The notes below the pieces were generated by a model. It saw only the letters and a program-made list of their open reading frames with translations. It did no database searches and was not told the DNA's origin. From assembly GCA_020442965.1 (NCBI GenBank), contig JAGRJB010000014.1, positions 1 through 11,910 of the forward strand: 11,910 nt of DNA, read 5' to 3'. The stretch comes from Pseudomonadales bacterium (GTDB taxonomy: Bacteria; Pseudomonadota; Gammaproteobacteria; Steroidobacterales; Steroidobacteraceae). Both the position numbers and the translations under genes were made by a program. Positions 1 to 7,469 of this stretch are shown here, in pieces (the stretch's first letter is position 1; each line of letters opens with the position of its first letter).

Positions 1-281
1 TGGCGGCCAAGCGGACGCACGAGTTGATTCCATTCTGCCATCCGTTGCCTATCGAGCGTTGCGATGTGGAAATTTCTGCGCAGCGCGGCGCCAAGGTGCG
101 TGTGCTCTGCACTGTGGCGGCGACGCACAAGACAGGCGTCGAGATGGAGGCCCTCACCGGTGCCAGTATCGCCGCGCTCACGATTTATGACATGTGCAAA
201 GCGCTCTCACACGACATCGTCATCGGGCCGGTCCGTTTGCTGACCAAACGTGGTGGTAAACGCGACTTCAAACGCGCATGA
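1..281 (+). CDS. moaC: Cyclic pyranopterin monophosphate synthase MoaC, C-terminal part (5' end outside window)
   Basis: MoaC converts the GTP-derived cyclic intermediate made by MoaA into cyclic pyranopterin monophosphate, the first stable intermediate of molybdenum-cofactor synthesis, in the cytoplasm. The reading frame is already open at base 3 and encodes 92 residues to the TGA at 279-281. It begins inside the conserved stretch [16 protein letters not shown] and contains TGVEMEAL and [10 protein letters not shown], the latter carrying the Asp and Lys that correspond to the catalytic Asp128 and Lys131 of the E. coli enzyme. It ends with [16 protein letters not shown]. The Gly-Gly-Lys region is followed by a slightly shorter tail than in E. 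coli. The stop codon overlaps the start of the next gene in an ATGA, so the two are probably translationally coupled in a moa operon. The apparent TTG at 24 is an internal codon, not the start. The identification is secure; only the N-terminal half is missing. Confidence 0.95.
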   Translation, partial: AAKRTHELIPFCHPLPIERCDVEISAQRGAKVRVLCTVAATHKTGVEMEALTGASIAALTIYDMCKALSHDIVIGPVRLLTKRGGKRDFKRA

Positions 282-1123
282 CAACTCCGTTGTTAGGACT
301 GGTGCTGGCCGGCGGTCGCAGTACGTGCATGCAGCGCGACAAGGCAGCGATCGAGTATCGCGACGGCCAGACGCAGCTCGCCGCAGCGGTCGAAGCGTTG
401 CGACCGCACGTGACCAAGGTTTTCGTCTCGGTGCGCGAGGATCAGCGCACTGAACCCACGCGACGCCATTTCGATCAAATCGTCGATCAGGTAGCCGCTT
501 CCGGGCCCATCGCCGGCATTGCGTCGGCCCAGGCAGTGGCGCCGAACGCCGCGTGGTGGATCCTGGCGTGCGATCTGCCCTTTCTTGATCACGCAACCTT
601 GGCGAATCTCGCTGCGCGGCGCGATCCCGACCGCGACGCAACGGCCTATCGATCGAGCCACGATGGGTTGCCGGAACCTCTGTGCGCCGTCTATGAACCA
701 CGCACACGAGACGCACTCGCGGCCTATATCGCTGCTGGACGCCACTGCCCGCGAAAATTTCTGCTGCGGGCCAACACGCTGCTCCTTGATCCGCCCAACC
801 CGCGGGCACTCGACAACGCGAACACAACGGACGATTATTGGCAGGCCATGTCCACCCTCAATCCACAACTCGCGGTCAGCCAGCGCGAGATTCGCGTGCA
901 GTACTTCGCCATTCTGCGTGAGCAGGCTGGCCGTCGCGAAGAGGTGATTACGACCCAGGCACGCACGCCACGTGAGCTGTACGACGAGTTGCGCGGCTCG
1001 CATTCGTTCACACTGACCGCCGACTCCTTGCGTGTTGCAATCAACGGTGACTTCGCCGACTGGTCCCGGCCATTGTCTACTAACGACGCGGTCGTTTTCA
1101 TTCCACCGGTGGCCGGCGGATGA
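278..1123 (+). CDS. MobA-MoaD fusion: molybdopterin nucleotidyltransferase-like domain plus molybdopterin synthase small subunit
   Basis: This 281-residue protein joins two Mo-cofactor activities normally encoded separately. Residues 1 to about 190 are a MobA-type nucleotidyltransferase domain, the family that couples GTP to molybdopterin. It shows an N-terminal LAGGRS loop (10-15), DK at 21-22, GPIAGI (76-81), a metal-binding ACDLPF with Asp99, PEPLCAVY (132-139) and an Asn/Thr/Asp motif near 179-187. Residues from about 204 to 281 are a MoaD ubiquitin-like sulfur carrier ending in PPVAGG; the terminal Gly-Gly is adenylated and thiocarboxylated so that it can donate sulfur to precursor Z on MoaE. 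The gene starts in an ATGA overlap with moaC and ends in an ATGA overlap with moaE, which fits its role. In the nucleotide loop, the expected Arg of the usual RMG motif is Cys17 and the Gly is Gln19. The MoaD half is certain; full MobA activity is less sure because of the loop. Confidence 0.88.
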   Translation: MTTPLLGLVLAGGRSTCMQRDKAAIEYRDGQTQLAAAVEALRPHVTKVFVSVREDQRTEPTRRHFDQIVDQVAASGPIAGIASAQAVAPNAAWWILACDLPFLDHATLANLAARRDPDRDATAYRSSHDGLPEPLCAVYEPRTRDALAAYIAAGRHCPRKFLLRANTLLLDPPNPRALDNANTTDDYWQAMSTLNPQLAVSQREIRVQYFAILREQAGRREEVITTQARTPRELYDELRGSHSFTLTADSLRVAINGDFADWSRPLSTNDAVVFIPPVAGG

Positions 1124-1575
1124 CTGCATTTTCTTTCAGTGCAGAGCCGATCAATATCGCGTCGCTCAACGCGTCGCTGCGTGACGTCACCTGCGGCGGC
1201 TTCGTGTCCTTCGAGGGCTGGGTGCGCGACCACAACGAGGGCCAACGCGTGACTGCGCTCGAGTATGAAGCGTTCGAAGCGTTGGCTCTGGCGGAGGGCC
1301 AACGGGTGATCGCGGAGGCGCAGCAGCGGTTTGGTGTCGAGAATGCGCGCTGCGTACACCGCGTCGGCGCGCTCGGCCTCGAGGAGGTCGCAGTGTGGGT
1401 AGGTGTTAGTGCGCCGCATCGCGACGAGGCATTTCGAGCTTGCCGTTACATCATCGATGAGGTCAAACATCGCCTGCCGATCTGGAAGAAGGAACACTAC
1501 GCCAACGGCGATTCCGGCTGGGTCAATTGCGAGCGCTGCGCGGTGCACGCGCATGATCATGCGTCCGTCGCATGA
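1120..1575 (+). CDS. moaE: Molybdopterin synthase catalytic subunit MoaE
   Basis: MoaE is the large subunit of molybdopterin synthase. It binds cyclic pyranopterin monophosphate and receives two sulfurs from thiocarboxylated MoaD to build the dithiolene. The 151-residue product has the family signatures GGFVSFEGWVRDHN (26-39), LEYEAFEAL (48-56) and HRVGALGLEEVAV. It also has SAPHRDEAF (97-105) and DEVKHRLPIWKKEHY (113-127). Lys116 and Lys123 have the same seven-residue spacing as E. coli Lys119 and Lys126, the active-site lysines. The length matches the family (about 150). Its start codon overlaps the stop of the MobA-MoaD gene in an ATGA, so the MoaD domain and MoaE are likely produced together. 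The C-terminus carries a CERC pair and a His-rich tail, which is not diagnostic. The operon seems to end here: 82 bases without a gene follow. Confidence 0.96.
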   Translation: MTAFSFSAEPINIASLNASLRDVTCGGFVSFEGWVRDHNEGQRVTALEYEAFEALALAEGQRVIAEAQQRFGVENARCVHRVGALGLEEVAVWVGVSAPHRDEAFRACRYIIDEVKHRLPIWKKEHYANGDSGWVNCERCAVHAHDHASVA

Positions 1576-1657
1576 GCCACCGCGTCACCTGTTCTCAAGA
1601 TTAAGACGATTTCATGCAACGGCGTGACGATCGCAGGCAAGCTGGCGCTGGGCAACT

Positions 1658-2539
1658 ATGCGAATTTCGACCCAGGCTGGTTGGTTGATATGGCTGGCGT
1701 TGCTGGCGCCGATTGCGCTGGCGACTACGCAGGATCGCAAGACCTATGAGCTGATGGTAGGCCCGTCAACCCCTCAGCAGGGGCTGATTGTTTTCCTGCC
1801 CGGCTCGGGCTGCGAACCCGTTGCCTCACAGGTGGATACGATCTTCGCCGACGCGCCCGGGAGCTGGCGCGTGTTGACCCCGGAGAAGCGCGATACCCGA
1901 TCGGCACCTTGGTCCTATCTGGGCTGCTCGCGCCGCTTTCATCGCCACACGACCTACCAGAATTTGATCGCCGCGGACACCGACTTCGCGCGCCGGGCCC
2001 TCGAGCACAATGACAACGTCTGCGCTCGGGTCTTGATCGGTTACTCGGAGGGCGGCACCGTTGCGCCGTTTGTCGCAGCCGCAGTGCCGGGGTTCACACG
2101 GGTGATTGCCCTCAGCGCCGGCGCGCTGCGCGGCGAGGACGAACTCAGAATGACGCTGCGGCGCAACCTGGACGCTGCGTCTGCCGAGCGCACGCTCGCA
2201 CGCATTCGCGCCTTTCCGAACGATATCGATCAAACTGTCGAAGGCGAGACATTTCGCTACTGGAACTCGATGCTCGATCTCGAACCGATGCGAGCCTACC
2301 AATCGATCGACATCCCGGTGCTCATGCTGCACGGTGACGAAGACAGCGTCGTTCCGGTCGAAGCCGCGCACTTCGCCGCTGCCCAGAGCCGCGCGCTGGG
2401 CAAACACAACATGACGGTTGAGGTGATACACGGCGCCGATCACTCGTTGGGCAGCGGTACCGCAGATGGGCGGGCGCGGCTGTGGCGACGCATCGATCAT
2501 TGGCTGGAAGGCTCCCCGTGTCGGGCGATTGCGGAGTGA
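1658..2539 (+). CDS. Exported serine alpha/beta hydrolase coupled to mprF (possible aminoacyl-phosphatidylglycerol hydrolase)
   Basis: The 293-residue product starts with a signal peptide: basic MRISTQ, a hydrophobic stretch at about 8-22, and a plausible cleavage after ALA. The mature part is an alpha/beta hydrolase with an oxyanion-type LPGSG at 47-51, nucleophile Ser130 in GYSEGG, an acid residue in HGDEDSVVP (Asp229) and His262 in GADHS. Cys52, Cys90 and Cys122 could form a disulfide in the periplasm. An in-frame stop at 1625-1627 rules out a much longer N-terminus; no clear ribosome binding site precedes the start. Its stop codon overlaps the proposed GTG start of mprF. In Pseudomonas aeruginosa (PA0919/PA0920) and in Agrobacterium (acvB/lpiA), a periplasmic hydrolase that removes the amino acid from aminoacyl-phosphatidylglycerol is encoded beside the synthase. 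By position this gene may do the same, but that is inference; the sequence does not obviously resemble VirJ/AcvB. The hydrolase assignment is strong, the substrate is not. Confidence 0.82.
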   Translation: MRISTQAGWLIWLALLAPIALATTQDRKTYELMVGPSTPQQGLIVFLPGSGCEPVASQVDTIFADAPGSWRVLTPEKRDTRSAPWSYLGCSRRFHRHTTYQNLIAADTDFARRALEHNDNVCARVLIGYSEGGTVAPFVAAAVPGFTRVIALSAGALRGEDELRMTLRRNLDAASAERTLARIRAFPNDIDQTVEGETFRYWNSMLDLEPMRAYQSIDIPVLMLHGDEDSVVPVEAAHFAAAQSRALGKHNMTVEVIHGADHSLGSGTADGRARLWRRIDHWLEGSPCRAIAE

Positions 2540-5103
2540 CGTCGCCAAGCACCTTGCAAGCGCAAGTTCGTCGGGTTGGCTTCTACCTGCTTGTCACCGG
2601 CATTCTATTGTTAGTGTACTGGTTGTTGCGGCGCGAACTGCGACACTACGATTTGGCGGATGTGATCAGCCACGTAGCGGCTATCCCGTTCAGCACGCTG
2701 TTTCTCGCAGTTCTGCTGACCGCTGCCAGCTATCTTTGCTTGACAGCCTACGACTGGCTTGCGCTGCGCTATGTTGGCAAGTCGATCCGCTATCCGCGTG
2801 TCGCAATGACTTCCTTCATCGCCTACGCACTCAATCACAATCTCAGCGTCGCGGCTCTCACCGGTACCGCGATACGCTACCGCTTCTATTCGCCGCGTGG
2901 ACTGACGAACGCACAACTGGCGATGGTCGTCGCGTTTTGCGGTCTCTCGACCAGCTTGGGTCTCGCGACGTTGGCCGGCGTCTCACTGCTGGTCGCACCG
3001 CCGCGGATACTGGGCCTGTTGGGCGCACGAGAGAGCGTATCGATCGCGCTGGGAGTCGCCCTCCTCGCGCTGCCAGCCGCCTACCTGGCGTGGGCGGCAT
3101 TCGGCAGTGAGCCGCTGCGAATAAGACGCTTCACCATGCGCCGGCCCGCACTGCCGCTGGCGGCGGCGCAAATCCTGGTAGCGGTCGCCGATCTGACGCT
3201 GGCAGCCACTGTCTTGTGGGTGTTGCTGCCGCACGGCGCCCATATCAGCCTGATCGCCTTCACATCGCTCTTCGCGGTCGCAGTTGTCGCCGGCATCGTC
3301 TCGAACGTTCCGGGCGGACTGGGAGTATTCGAATCGGTCCTGATTTTTGGTCTGCGCGAGCTGCCAGCCGATGCGCTGCTCGGATCGCTGCTCGTCTACC
3401 GTGCCATTTACTATCTACTTCCTCTTGGCCTGGCGGCAGTACTATTTGTCAGTCACGAGGTGCATGGACAACGCGCACGGATCGGCAGCGTGTCGTCGCG
3501 CGCCAGCTTCTACCTCGCACCGATCGCCCCGCAGGTGGGCGCGGTGCTGGCTTTCATGTCTGGCGTCGTGCTACTGGTGTCCGGTGCTACTCCGGCGATC
3601 GACGCCCGGCTGCACACGCTGCGCGGCCTGTTGCCGGCGCCGCTCCTGGAGTTGTCGCACCTGATCGGCAGCATGGCCGGGCTTGCGCTGTTAGTCCTGG
3701 CGCACGGCTTGCTGCGGCGCGTTTCCACGGCCTACCACGTGACGGTTTGGCTGTTACTCGCTGGTATTGTCGCGTCCGTCACCAAGGGTCTTGATTTCGA
3801 GGAAGCCAGCTTCCTGGCAGTCGTACTTGCGATTCTGTGGTTTGGTCGCGCGGCATTCTATCGAGCGTCGTCGCTCGCCAACGAACAGTTCTCCCGCGGC
3901 TGGGTGTTCAGTGTGCTGGGCGTCGTGGCTGTATCCATTCTGATCGCATGGTTGAATCATCAGGAGCAATTCGCCAGCACGTCGTGGTGGTCGTTCTCCC
4001 ATGTTGGCGACACATCGCGCGTTTTGCGCACCACCGTGCTGGTAGCGGCCGCATCGCTCGTCCTGTTCGTCGCCTATCTGCTGCGCCCCGCCCGCAATTT
4101 GCTACTTGCGACCTGCGGACCGGACCTGGCGCGAATCGAGCGCGCCGCAAGTGCCGCAAACGACACGTTGTTCAATGCCGTCCGCACGGGCGACAAGCAC
4201 GTTCTGTATCACGAACAGGCCGATGCCTTCATCATGTACCAGGTGCGCGGACGCAGCTGGATCGCGCTTGGTGATCCGGTAGGCGCTGCTGGTCCATGCC
4301 GGGATCTGACGCGCCAGTTCCGGGCATTGGTGGATCGGGCAGGTGGCTGGACGGTATTTTACCAGGTTGCGGCAGAGCAGCTCCCGCTGTACGTCGACCT
4401 CGGACTGACACTCGTCAAGCTGGGCGAAGAGGCGCGCGTACCGCTGGCGAGTTTCTCGCTGGACGGCAGCGCGCGCGCTGATCTGCGGCAGTCGCACCGA
4501 CGAGCCATGCGCGATGGAGCGACCTTCGAGATCGTTCCGCGTGAGGCAGTTTCACCGCTGCTCGCGACCCTGCGGCGGATTTCCGACACGTGGCTGGCGC
4601 ACAAAGCAGTCGCCGAGAAGGCCTTCTCGGTCGGCGCATTCTCCGAACAGTACATTCAACAATTCCCGCTCGCGCTCGTACGCGTGGAGGGACATCCGGT
4701 GGCGTTTGCCAATCTGTGGAGCACCGCCAATCGCCATGAGCTGTCGATCGACCTGATGCGCTTTGGAGCCGATGCGCCGAAGGGCGCCATGGACTTTCTC
4801 TTTACGGAACTCATGCTGTGGGGACGGGCCAACGGCTATGGCTACTTCAATCTGGGTATGGCGCCCCTGGCCGGTCTCGAACCGCATGCCCTGGCCCCGC
4901 CCTGGCATCGCATGGGCAGCTTCGTCTTTCGGCACGGCGAACATTTCTACAACTTCGAAGGTCTCAAACGTTACAAGGAGAAGTTCTTGCCCGCCTGGTC
5001 GCCACGCTACATCGCCCTACCGGGCCGACTGATCTTGCCGCGCGTACTGCTCGACGTATCGCGACTGATCTCGGGCGGACTGAAAGGATTGGTGTCCAAA
5101 TGA
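2536..5103 (+). CDS. mprF: Phosphatidylglycerol aminoacyltransferase/flippase MprF
   Basis: MprF moves an amino acid from aminoacyl-tRNA to phosphatidylglycerol and flips the product across the inner membrane. This lowers the negative surface charge and raises tolerance to cationic peptides, acid and some drugs. The proposed 855-residue product has about 515 N-terminal residues rich in transmembrane helices, including NHNLSVAALTGTAIRYRFY (100-118), a signature of the flippase part. The cytosolic catalytic domain follows from about 520, with SWIALGDPVG, QSHRRAMRDG, YFNLGMAPLAG and NFEGLKRYKEKF-LP motifs typical of the DUF2156/LPG-synthase fold. The length agrees with full two-domain enzymes (about 840-880). 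A GTG at 2482 in the same frame would add 18 residues; I prefer the GTG at 2536, which overlaps the upstream stop in a GTGA. The end overlaps the response regulator start (ATGA). Whether lysine, alanine or another amino acid is transferred cannot be read from the sequence. Confidence 0.94.
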   Translation: MTSPSTLQAQVRRVGFYLLVTGILLLVYWLLRRELRHYDLADVISHVAAIPFSTLFLAVLLTAASYLCLTAYDWLALRYVGKSIRYPRVAMTSFIAYALNHNLSVAALTGTAIRYRFYSPRGLTNAQLAMVVAFCGLSTSLGLATLAGVSLLVAPPRILGLLGARESVSIALGVALLALPAAYLAWAAFGSEPLRIRRFTMRRPALPLAAAQILVAVADLTLAATVLWVLLPHGAHISLIAFTSLFAVAVVAGIVSNVPGGLGVFESVLIFGLRELPADALLGSLLVYRAIYYLLPLGLAAVLFVSHEVHGQRARIGSVSSRASFYLAPIAPQVGAVLAFMSGVVLLVSGATPAIDARLHTLRGLLPAPLLELSHLIGSMAGLALLVLAHGLLRRVSTAYHVTVWLLLAGIVASVTKGLDFEEASFLAVVLAILWFGRAAFYRASSLANEQFSRGWVFSVLGVVAVSILIAWLNHQEQFASTSWWSFSHVGDTSRVLRTTVLVAAASLVLFVAYLLRPARNLLLATCGPDLARIERAASAANDTLFNAVRTGDKHVLYHEQADAFIMYQVRGRSWIALGDPVGAAGPCRDLTRQFRALVDRAGGWTVFYQVAAEQLPLYVDLGLTLVKLGEEARVPLASFSLDGSARADLRQSHRRAMRDGATFEIVPREAVSPLLATLRRISDTWLAHKAVAEKAFSVGAFSEQYIQQFPLALVRVEGHPVAFANLWSTANRHELSIDLMRFGADAPKGAMDFLFTELMLWGRANGYGYFNLGMAPLAGLEPHALAPPWHRMGSFVFRHGEHFYNFEGLKRYKEKFLPAWSPRYIALPGRLILPRVLLDVSRLISGGLKGLVSK

Positions 5104-5777
5104 AGCTGCTGCTGATCGAGGACGATGCCGAAGCGGCGCGCTTTCTCAGCAAGGGCCTGCGCGAGAGCGGCTATTGCGTCGAACACTCGCTCGATGGACG
5201 CGACGGTTTGTTCCGCGCCACCGAAGAGCCGTACGATCTGATCATTGCCGACCGACAGCTCCCCTATCTCGATGGACTGTCGATCATCGAATTGTTACGC
5301 CGCAACGGCAATCGCACCCCGGTCTTGATCTTGTCCGCACTCGGCACGGTCGAAGATCGCGTCGCAGGCCTGAAGGCTGGCAGTGACGATTACCTGACGA
5401 AGCCCTTCGCGTTCTCTGAGTTATTAGCCAGAATTGAAGCTCTGCTGCGACGCGGCCAAACGAATACGCAGCTCACGCGCTTACAACTCGCGGATCTCGA
5501 GGTCAACCTGCTGAGCCGCCGCGTGCAGCGCGCCGGAAGAGCAATAGAGCTCACCGCCAAGGAATTCCAGATTCTGGAGTTCCTGTTGCGGCATGCCGGA
5601 CAGGTCGTGACACGCACCATGCTGCTCGAGGGGGTCTGGGATCTGCACTTCGATCCACAGACCAACGTCATCGACGTGCATATGAGCCGCCTGCGCAATG
5701 CCATCGACAAGGGGCACACGCGCGCGCTCGTGCATACGATTCGCGGTGCAGGCTACGTGCTGCGCGAAGACCCCTAG
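5100..5777 (+). CDS. OmpR/PhoB-family response regulator
   Basis: This is a 225-residue DNA-binding response regulator. The receiver domain (1 to about 115) starts MKLLLIEDD with the acidic pair at 8-9, has the phospho-acceptor Asp51 in LIIADRQLP, the switch Ser79 in LILSALG and the conserved Lys101 in DDYLTKPF. The C-terminal winged helix (about 130-222) has LTAKEFQILEFLLRHAGQVV, NVIDVHMSRLRNAID and the terminal IRGAGYVLR typical of the OmpR class. The longer reading frame starting inside mprF is ignored because the receiver domain begins exactly at 5100, where ATG overlaps the mprF stop. The cognate kinase starts 20 bases downstream. Context suggests that it controls its own operon, including the hydrolase and mprF, but no binding site could be identified. 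The receiver sequence resembles the CusR/CopR-like branch, which alone does not set the signal. Confidence 0.95.
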   Translation: MKLLLIEDDAEAARFLSKGLRESGYCVEHSLDGRDGLFRATEEPYDLIIADRQLPYLDGLSIIELLRRNGNRTPVLILSALGTVEDRVAGLKAGSDDYLTKPFAFSELLARIEALLRRGQTNTQLTRLQLADLEVNLLSRRVQRAGRAIELTAKEFQILEFLLRHAGQVVTRTMLLEGVWDLHFDPQTNVIDVHMSRLRNAIDKGHTRALVHTIRGAGYVLREDP

Positions 5778-5797
5778 ATCTCATCGCACCAGTTCGC

Positions 5798-7246
5798 ATG
5801 CGCCTCTCATCGACCCGTTTGGTTTTCGCCTACATCGCCGTGGTGACGGTGATGGTCAGTTTGCTGTTGATCACGGTCTATTGGCTGACGCTGCGCGCGC
5901 TGGAATCCGAGCTGACGGCCGTCGTGCAGACTGAGACCGACAGTCTGATCGATGAATACGATGAGGGTGACACCTCGCAGTTGATCAAGGCGCTGAAGGC
6001 TCGCCGCGATCAATGGGGCAGAACCGGCGCGCTCTACCTGCTAGCAGATTCGACGCAGTCGCGCCTCGCCGGCAATCTGAACCGATGGCCTGATTCGCTG
6101 ACCGCTCGCGCGGGCAGAGTCCAATTCACAGTAGATGCCACCGATAGCGAAGGCAGTTCCACTCACCGTTGCGAAGCGCTACTCACCCAGCTGCCGAATG
6201 ACGACTGGTTGCTCGTTGGCACGGACACGAGCGAACAACGGCGCTTTTCAGCGCGATTTTTGTCTGCGACGCTGTGGGGCACTGGCCTCACCGCTTTCTT
6301 CATGGCACTGGTCGGAATCTGGTACAGCCGCCGCGTGCGCCAACGTGTGCAGGACTATGCCGTCGCCTGTCAAACGATCATCGCGGGAGATCTTGGCCAA
6401 CGGCTACCTCTCGATGGCAGTCATGACGAGTTCGACGCGCTGGGCGCGACGGTCAATCGCGTTCTGGATCGGCTCGAGCAGCAAACGATCACCTTACGCA
6501 CCACGTTTGACAGCGCCGCCCACGATCTAAGGGCCCCGCTCTACCGCCTGCGCGTCCGGCTGGAGGAAGCATTGTTGCAACCCGGCACGCCGGTCGCCAC
6601 CCAGGAACTGGTCGATTCGGTCGTGCACGAGCTCGATCGGGTGCAACGTACCTTATCGACGCTACTGCAGATCGCGCAATCGGAAGCGCGTGGCGTGATC
6701 ACGGCCACCGAACTCGTGGACATCGCCAAACTCGCCAACGAACTGACCGACCTCTTCTTGCCCGAAGCGAAATCGTTTGGACTCGAATTGCAGATTCACG
6801 CTGCGGCTCCGGTCAGAGTCGTCGGCAACCGTCAATTGCTCGCACAGCTGGTGGCCAATCTGATCGAGAACGCATTGAAATATGTACCCGCGGGTGGGCG
6901 GGTGAGAATCTGCGTCGCTAACAAGTCGGGGAACAAGCGCGGAGTGCTGATCGTCGAGGACAATGGCCCGGGCATCGCTGCCCACGAACGTGAGCGCGCG
7001 ATACAGCCGTTTCAACGGGTCGGGAATCAGCAAGGCACCCTTGGCAGTGGCCTCGGTCTGGCACTCGTTAGCGCTGTGGTCCGCCTGCATGGCGGAACAC
7101 TCGCGCTCGCGGACAACGCACCGGGATTGCGCGTTACGTGCGAGTTTCCACTGGCCGATGTAGCCAGCGCGACTCCGTCTGCTGCTGAACCGCAGAGGAG
7201 CCGCGCTGGCGCAATCCGCGTGGGACCCGCTACTGACTCTTCTTGA
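5798..7246 (+). CDS. Membrane sensor histidine kinase paired with the response regulator
   Basis: This 482-residue kinase has a transmembrane helix at about 8-32, a periplasmic sensor segment at about 33-154, a second helix at about 155-177 and a HAMP linker to about 232. The dimerisation domain has the phospho-acceptor His242 in SAAHDLRAPLYRLR. The ATPase domain has the N-box NLIENALKY (354-362), the G1 box EDNGPGI (387-393) and the G2 box GSGLGLAL (416-423). All catalytic motifs look intact. The periplasmic part opens with an acidic run (TETDSLIDEYDEGD, 45-58), a feature that could bind cations or cationic peptides; this is speculative. The start lacks an obvious Shine-Dalgarno sequence, but the N-terminus is typical. 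The C-terminal 30 residues after the ATPase domain are low-complexity. The end of the gene runs 17 bases into the convergent small psiF-like gene. It is the presumed sensor for the mprF operon. Confidence 0.94.
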   Translation: MRLSSTRLVFAYIAVVTVMVSLLLITVYWLTLRALESELTAVVQTETDSLIDEYDEGDTSQLIKALKARRDQWGRTGALYLLADSTQSRLAGNLNRWPDSLTARAGRVQFTVDATDSEGSSTHRCEALLTQLPNDDWLLVGTDTSEQRRFSARFLSATLWGTGLTAFFMALVGIWYSRRVRQRVQDYAVACQTIIAGDLGQRLPLDGSHDEFDALGATVNRVLDRLEQQTITLRTTFDSAAHDLRAPLYRLRVRLEEALLQPGTPVATQELVDSVVHELDRVQRTLSTLLQIAQSEARGVITATELVDIAKLANELTDLFLPEAKSFGLELQIHAAAPVRVVGNRQLLAQLVANLIENALKYVPAGGRVRICVANKSGNKRGVLIVEDNGPGIAAHERERAIQPFQRVGNQQGTLGSGLGLALVSAVVRLHGGTLALADNAPGLRVTCEFPLADVASATPSAAEPQRSRAGAIRVGPATDSS

Positions 7247-7469
7247 GACAGGTACGCATGAATTCTTTGCGATCCTTGCCCGCCAGATGTTTGGTCTTGG
7301 CGGTGGCAGAGCAGTCCTTCATTAGCTGGTGTTGATCGGTCGTCGTCGTAGCCATGGTCGACGCTGCGGTGCTCGCCGCGGGAGCGGCAGCGGGCGGTGT
7401 CGTGGCCAAGGCAAACACCGGCAACGCGGCCGCGAGCACGCTCGCAAGGAGAATTGAACGGCTATTCAT
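7230..7469 (-). CDS. PsiF-family small periplasmic protein
   Basis: This 79-residue protein has a signal peptide (MNSRSILL start, hydrophobic to about 21, probable cleavage after ALA) followed by a low-complexity Ala/Thr/Pro linker (about 23-44). The C-terminal part, about 46-79, has two cysteines in a DCSATAK...MRTCLKK arrangement with many Lys residues, matching one copy of the PsiF repeat. E. coli PsiF is a phosphate-starvation-induced protein of unknown biochemical role, and it carries more than one such repeat. The gene is on the opposite strand to its neighbours: its 3' end overlaps the sensor kinase by 17 bases, and its 5' end faces the beta-propeller operon across a 148-base divergent region. 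Upstream there is only a weak GAG as a possible ribosome binding site and a weak TACAGT-like -10 (complement of 7509-7514). The family assignment is good; no function can be stated. Confidence 0.82.
   Translation of the reverse strand: MNSRSILLASVLAAALPVFALATTPPAAAPAASTAASTMATTTTDQHQLMKDCSATAKTKHLAGKDRKEFMRTCLKKSQ

Noticed and set aside
293..1129. Long open frame on the - strand opposite the MobA-MoaD gene
   Set aside because: It mirrors a well-supported gene, contains no recognisable motif, and long antisense frames are expected in G+C-rich coding DNA.
1583..1629. Inverted repeat CGTCAC...GTGACG in the gap after moaE as a terminator or operator
   Set aside because: The arms are only 6 bases with a 35-base loop and no T-tract; a chance match is likely.
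1658..2539. Assignment of the mprF-linked hydrolase to VirJ/AcvB
   Set aside because: The catalytic motifs and length are compatible with a general alpha/beta hydrolase, but I do not see the VirJ-type sequence; only the gene position supports an aminoacyl-lipid substrate.
1826..2548. 240-codon open frame on the - strand opposite the exported hydrolase
   Set aside because: The + strand frame has a signal peptide and full catalytic triad; the antisense product has Arg-rich, motif-free sequence.
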